From NCBI RefSeq assembly GCF_010692395.1, contig NZ_JAAHHS010000027.1:1-56357 (forward strand): 56,357 nt of DNA, given 5' to 3'. Numbering within the stretch: position 1 is the first letter of the stretch; each line of letters begins with the position of its first letter. Both the position numbers and the translations under genes were made by a program. The notes below the pieces were generated by a model. It was not told the DNA's origin. It saw nothing but the letters and a program-made list of their open reading frames with translations, and searched no databases. Origin of the DNA: Moorena sp. SIO3H5 (lineage in GTDB: Bacteria > Cyanobacteriota > Cyanobacteriia > Cyanobacteriales > Coleofasciculaceae). Positions 52,575 to 56,357 of the stretch are shown in pieces.

Positions 52575-53821
52575 CAGGGCTATTTCATTCTGAAAATGCG
52601 CTTGAGTGTGTCTAGTCCAAACTGGCACCGTCTTTGCGCCTGAGCCATATTTGAAAAGTCATGAGAACGATAGATATTTAGAGCAAAGTTACGAGCAACG
52701 GCAAAGATTTGAGGTAACTGATGCATGCGAATACGTGAAGCATCTTCACCCTGAGTAACGTCACGCACATAATGAACCTTGTTCTCTACACCCCAATATC
52801 CTCGAATGCGCTGGGCAAAGGACTCAGCAGACTCGACGAAAGAAGCAACATAGTAGCGTGTTTCCTTTTCCAGACGGTGTTGCCCCCCCTTTTTGAATTG
52901 TCGAACACTTTCGACTCGAATCAGAGTCTTTAGCCCTGGCCAGGGCTGGATATTGTCGAGTTGGTTGCAGATACTAACGACCCGTTTCTCGATCCGACCA
53001 TGTCCTTTATTGATGTCAGTATGACTGTGTTCGGCTACAAAGTAAGCTTTGACGCTTTTGAATAGATTGCCCTGATTGCCTTTAATCGCCCCCAAGTAGT
53101 GATTCTCAGTATCAATGATCAACTGAGCCGTTTTTTTGAGTGCTAATCGCATCAAAGGCGAAGACCACACCCTTAACAGCCAGTTGCGTAATAAATTCTG
53201 GTAAGGCTTTGATTTCGTTCGTTTTACTATCCACTTGATAAGGCTCGAGAATCAAACCCCGCTCGACCAGGTAAGCACTGACTAACATAATGGCGCTTGT
53301 GAGGGGGAGAATCAGGATTGTCCCTTTCTAGTTGGTATGAGCCCCGTAAGACTTTGCCATCGACAGCTAAGGTTTCCCCTGCCAAGGGTTCAATGCCAAA
53401 GAACCGAGCTAGGGCCACAGAATACTGCTGATAATCCAAGGTTAATAGGACACGACGAATCGTGCTGTAGGAAGGAATTCGCCGCTTTGGGGGTAGAAAA
53501 AGTTCAATAAGTTCCTCCCGATAGCTGTTGAGCCAATCGCCAATCGCTAGAAACCCTCGGTTCCCAGCCGCTATAGCCAGAGTAAACAGAGCTAGACATA
53601 GAGCGACTTGATGCCGTTTACCTGAGACCTTGCGCACATCTGGGATATCACAAAAGGCTTCTAAAATCTCGATCGGCTCTGGGGTTGACTCCTCTTGGGA
53701 GAGGCTAGGCAGTAAAACAGCAGGGGCAGATTGGGGGGGCTTCCGCATGGTCACTAATCAAACTCTCGGTTAACTTGTAAGCCTAGCATTTCTTGGCTTT
53801 CATGAGAATGAAATAGCCCTG
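52575..53821 (-). mobile_element. ISAs1-family insertion sequence (1247 bp)
   Basis: Terminal inverted repeats CAGGGCTATTTCATTCT / AGAATGAAATAGCCCTG; 10-bp TSD; transposase DIPDVRKVSGKRHQVALCLALFTLAIAAGNRGFLAIGDWL. Confidence 0.9.
52580..53754 (-). pseudogene. ISAs1 transposase broken by two frameshifts
   Basis: N-part 53227-53754 (LAVDGKVLRGSYQL), middle frame AIMLVSAYLVERGLILEPYQVDSKTNEIKALPEFITQLAVKGVVFAFDAISTQ, C-part 52580-53170 (KKTAQLIIDTENHYLGAIKGNQ); breaks near 53285 and at the A7 run near 53135. Confidence 0.85.
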
Positions 53822-53831
53822 GGTAAAAGGG
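53822..53831. repeat. Right copy of the IS target-site duplication GGTAAAAGGG
   Basis: Identical to 52565-52574. Confidence 0.9.
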
Positions 53832-53846
53832 TTAAAACTTTATGAT

Positions 53847-54053
53847 TAAGGCTGCCTTAATAAACAGGTTTCATCTCCGGTCGGCTATGGGTAAAAGGGT
53901 TAAAACTTTATGATTAAGGCCAGAGACGAAACCTGATTGTGAGTGGAGCCTTTATGGTTAGTCGGTTATGGGTAAAAGGGTTAAAACTTTATGATTAAGG
54001 CTCCACTCTCCTTACGGTAACTTCAAACCTTAATAAACAGGTTTCGTCTCCGG
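53847..54053. repeat. Array of conserved TCGGYTATGGGTAAAAGGGTTAAAACTTTATGATTAAGGC units with complementary flanks
   Basis: Cores at about 52556-52574 plus 53832-53851 (IS-split), 53881-53919 and 53961-54000, each bounded by reverse-complementary flanks. Confidence 0.85.
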
Positions 54054-54062
54054 GAGGAATGC

Positions 54063-54278
54063 TCACAGTGGCAAAGCGCCACTTGTATCTTTTATTTGAC
54101 TTTTGATCCAACGCTCTACAAACTCACCTACGCTAACTCCAGCCTCTTTAGCTGAAAGTTGTAACCACTTCCAAGAAGTGCCTGTGAGCATTATATTGTG
54201 GGGCTTCTTTAACTCATCATGTAAGACGGGAATGCCCTTCATCCTTTTTTGTGATTTTTTTTGAGATTGACTTGACAT
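54063..54278 (-). CDS. Small protein divergent from tnpB (possible ribbon-helix-helix or accessory factor)
   Basis: MSSQSQKKSQKRMKGIPVLHDELKKPHNIMLTGTSWKWLQLSAKEAGVSVGEFVERWIKSQI; basic N-terminus then a beta-helix-helix-like pattern; start at the internal ATG. Confidence 0.55.
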   Translation of the reverse strand: MSSQSQKKSQKRMKGIPVLHDELKKPHNIMLTGTSWKWLQLSAKEAGVSVGEFVERWIKSQIKDTSGALPL

Positions 54279-54334
54279 TGCTAGATATTGCGCATATACT
54301 AAAAACATGATAGCAAAAAGGTCGAAGTTGTCAA

Positions 54335-55735
54335 ATGGTTAAGAGAAAGGCACAAATAGGAGTACAGCAAATTTGGCTACATCCTGACACAGAGACAGAA
54401 GCAATCCTAAACTACCTTTGCCAGCAGTCAGGGAAACTTTACAACATGGGACTGTATTTAACTCGTCAGTTATTTTTCAAGACCGGCAAGATATTGACTG
54501 GGAAATTTGACTTGTGTTACGAAGAAAGTATAAGTAAATCATTAATAGCTAAGTCGCTTCCTTCTACTCCGGCTCAACAGACTTTATACAGTGTGATAGA
54601 AGCCTTTAAGTCCTACAAGAGTCTCAGAGATCTTTGGTACAAAGGTCAATTGTCCTATAAGCCTTCCCCTCCGAAATACTTAAAAGGGTCTAAGCTGTTT
54701 AAAGTTGCCTATCCTAATTCTGGGGGACAAAAACCAAAGATAAAAAATGGAAAGCTGGTTTTTTCTCTTGGCTTAACCGTAAAACGCTGGTTTGGAGTAA
54801 AAAACTTCTCTTTACCCTTTCCTAGCAACTTGGAAGGAAGAAAAATCAAAGAGTGGACTATTCTCCCGAAAAATGGTGCCTTTTACTTGGAAGTGTCCTA
54901 TGAGATTCCAAATCAGACCCCAGTCACTCAAAACGCCAACGAAGCATTAAGCATAGACCTTGGGACTTCTAGTAACTTAGCTGCTTGCGTTGACACCTTA
55001 GGGAATTCGTTTTTGATCGATTCTCGTGCAATGAAATCCTATAACCAGCATTGGAACAAGCAGGTTGCTACTAGAAAAGAAGGGAAGCCGCAGGGATATT
55101 GGGACAAGTGGCTCGACCAAGTTACCAGGAAGCGAAACCATCGAGTTCGGGATGGAATCAACAAAGCTGCCCGACTAATCATTAACCACTGTCTAAAACA
55201 CGGGATTGGAACGATCGTATTGGGCTGGAACGAAGGATTTAAGACCAGCGCAAATATGGGAAAGATCAATAATCAAAAATTTGTACAGATCCCATTAGGT
55301 AAACTAAAAGATCGATTATCTCAACTTTGCGATTTATACAAGATTAAATTAGTACTAACTGAAGAAGCTTATACTAGCAAAGCTTCGTACCTAGATGGAG
55401 ACTCCCTACCTATGTTTGGCAGTAAGCCAGCCGGGTGGAAAGCATCGGGACGAAGGATTAAGCGCGGTTTGTACAAATCCGCAAGCAACTCGATCGTAAA
55501 TGCAGACTTGAACGGCAGTGCAAATATACTGCGAAAAGTAGCCAGAAACCTAGGCTTAGACTTAGGCAGACTGGGTAGGCGGCCTTTGACGACCGCAGCG
55601 AGGATTAGACTTTGGGCGCAAGCTCGCGTCTACCCTGTCCGCAGAATCCCCGCGTCTAATGACCGGGGAGTGTCAATTTTATTGTCCAATAAAACAAAAC
55701 CATACAGGTTTGCATCTCAAATACAAACGCTATAG
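54335..55735 (+). CDS. tnpB: TnpB/OrfB (IS200/IS605-type RNA-guided nuclease family), zinc-finger-less variant
   Basis: LSIDLGTSSNLAACVD (RuvC-I), LVLTEEAYTSKASYLDGDSLPMFG (RuvC-II), IVNADLNGSANILRKV (RuvC-III). Confidence 0.85.
   Translation: MVKRKAQIGVQQIWLHPDTETEAILNYLCQQSGKLYNMGLYLTRQLFFKTGKILTGKFDLCYEESISKSLIAKSLPSTPAQQTLYSVIEAFKSYKSLRDLWYKGQLSYKPSPPKYLKGSKLFKVAYPNSGGQKPKIKNGKLVFSLGLTVKRWFGVKNFSLPFPSNLEGRKIKEWTILPKNGAFYLEVSYEIPNQTPVTQNANEALSIDLGTSSNLAACVDTLGNSFLIDSRAMKSYNQHWNKQVATRKEGKPQGYWDKWLDQVTRKRNHRVRDGINKAARLIINHCLKHGIGTIVLGWNEGFKTSANMGKINNQKFVQIPLGKLKDRLSQLCDLYKIKLVLTEEAYTSKASYLDGDSLPMFGSKPAGWKASGRRIKRGLYKSASNSIVNADLNGSANILRKVARNLGLDLGRLGRRPLTTAARIRLWAQARVYPVRRIPASNDRGVSILLSNKTKPYRFASQIQTL
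55645..55675 (+). other. Candidate IS200/IS605 right-end / omega-RNA 3' hairpin
   Basis: aaTCCCCGcgtctaatgacCGGGGAgtgtcaa at the 3' end of tnpB. Confidence 0.45.
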
Positions 55736-55993
55736 TTCAGGTTATGGATGCTAGACTTTAGCTATTTGGGATAAGAGAAGATTACTCAGAAGGCGTAATA
55801 GTGGCGTAGTTTGCTAAGGTTGGATTTGAATGAACATTAGATCAAATCCAGTGTCTTGATGCAGTCGCTCATGGGGAGGGGCTGCATCTATAGTTGATTA
55901 ACTCTTGCATGAATGCTTCTTGTATGCAAGCCTTTTCCTGCAATACGTGTGTTCACAACCCAGATACAAATTCTATATAACCTAGTAACACCC

Positions 55994-56357
55994 TCAGCAC
56001 TCAAAGGTTGCTAACCCCAAATAGCGAACTCCTGACGGGGTAATTTCAAAGCGACAAGGCAACACTTCCAAACCCTTGCTAACTGCTTCTCTTAAGAGTT
56101 TACCATAGTCTGGGTCATAGTTATCACCAGGAGAAAAGTGCAAACAATCAGCACGATTAATAAAATAAAGCATCACCGCTCGTGCTTCGGGAAGTACTGC
56201 CATTAGTTCTTCCAGATGTTTTTGTCCACGAGTAGTAACTGTATCAGGAAATAAAGCACGATTCCCTTCAGCTAAGGTAGCACTTTTCACTTCTAAATAA
56301 ATCGGGCGATCTGAGCCAGTCAGTAAAAAATCAACCCGGCTTTTCCGTTCTTTTCCA
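55994..56357 (-). CDS. sfsA: SfsA (sugar fermentation stimulation protein), truncated by the window edge
   Basis: RVDFLLTGSDRPIYLEVKSATLAEGNRALFPDTVTTRGQKHLEELMAVL...AVMLYFINRADCLHFSP; frame open to the window end. Confidence 0.88.
   Translation of the reverse strand, partial: GKERKSRVDFLLTGSDRPIYLEVKSATLAEGNRALFPDTVTTRGQKHLEELMAVLPEARAVMLYFINRADCLHFSPGDNYDPDYGKLLREAVSKGLEVLPCRFEITPSGVRYLGLATFEC

Noticed and set aside
53031-53813. attC-like integron sites in the nested inverted repeats
   Set aside because: No consensus GTTRRRY core sites or integrase gene were recognised
53822-54060. CRISPR-like array of ~40-bp repeats
   Set aside because: Repeat spacing is unequal (68 and 81 bp), the intervening DNA is complementary to its own neighbours rather than unique, and no cas genes are present

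Overview
This is a cyanobacterial chromosomal window. The evidence is frequent HIP1 GCGATCGC sites, STRR heptamer arrays, CobA/HemD, homogentisate phytyltransferase and sucrose-phosphate-synthase-like genes, and the repeat style suggests a large filamentous genome such as Moorena/Lyngbya (inference). The left third is mostly ordinary genes: Sir2, a vanadium haloperoxidase, SurE, a methyltransferase, an SPS-like glycosyltransferase, NDH-2, HPT, a Uma2 nuclease, an animal-type heme peroxidase with a DUF4114-like C-terminus, and a RodZ-like protein. These are separated by dense families of short palindromic and tandem repeats. The centre (19.6-39.8 kb) is a five-gene, same-strand cluster encoding proteins of 1204, 1284, 180, 168 and 3675 aa. 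Only LamG-like, LysM-like and Calx-beta-like segments are recognisable in them, and this is the main candidate for an undescribed system. After it come a near-perfect 7x58-aa FG-GAP/VCBS-like repeat protein, a PEP-CTERM protein and a near-perfect threefold ricin-type beta-trefoil. A two-gene minus-strand operon of AAA/STAND-like NTPases follows, one of them fused to pentapeptide repeats and a minisatellite-expanded membrane segment. The right end holds cobA-hemD, a leader-peptide-like small protein, a frameshifted ISAs1-family IS with a perfect 10-bp target duplication, a nested inverted-repeat array split by that IS, a TnpB lacking the usual zinc-finger cysteines with a divergent small gene, and a truncated sfsA. 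No rRNA, tRNA or canonical CRISPR array was recognised. All family calls come from reading the sequence by eye; no searches were run.
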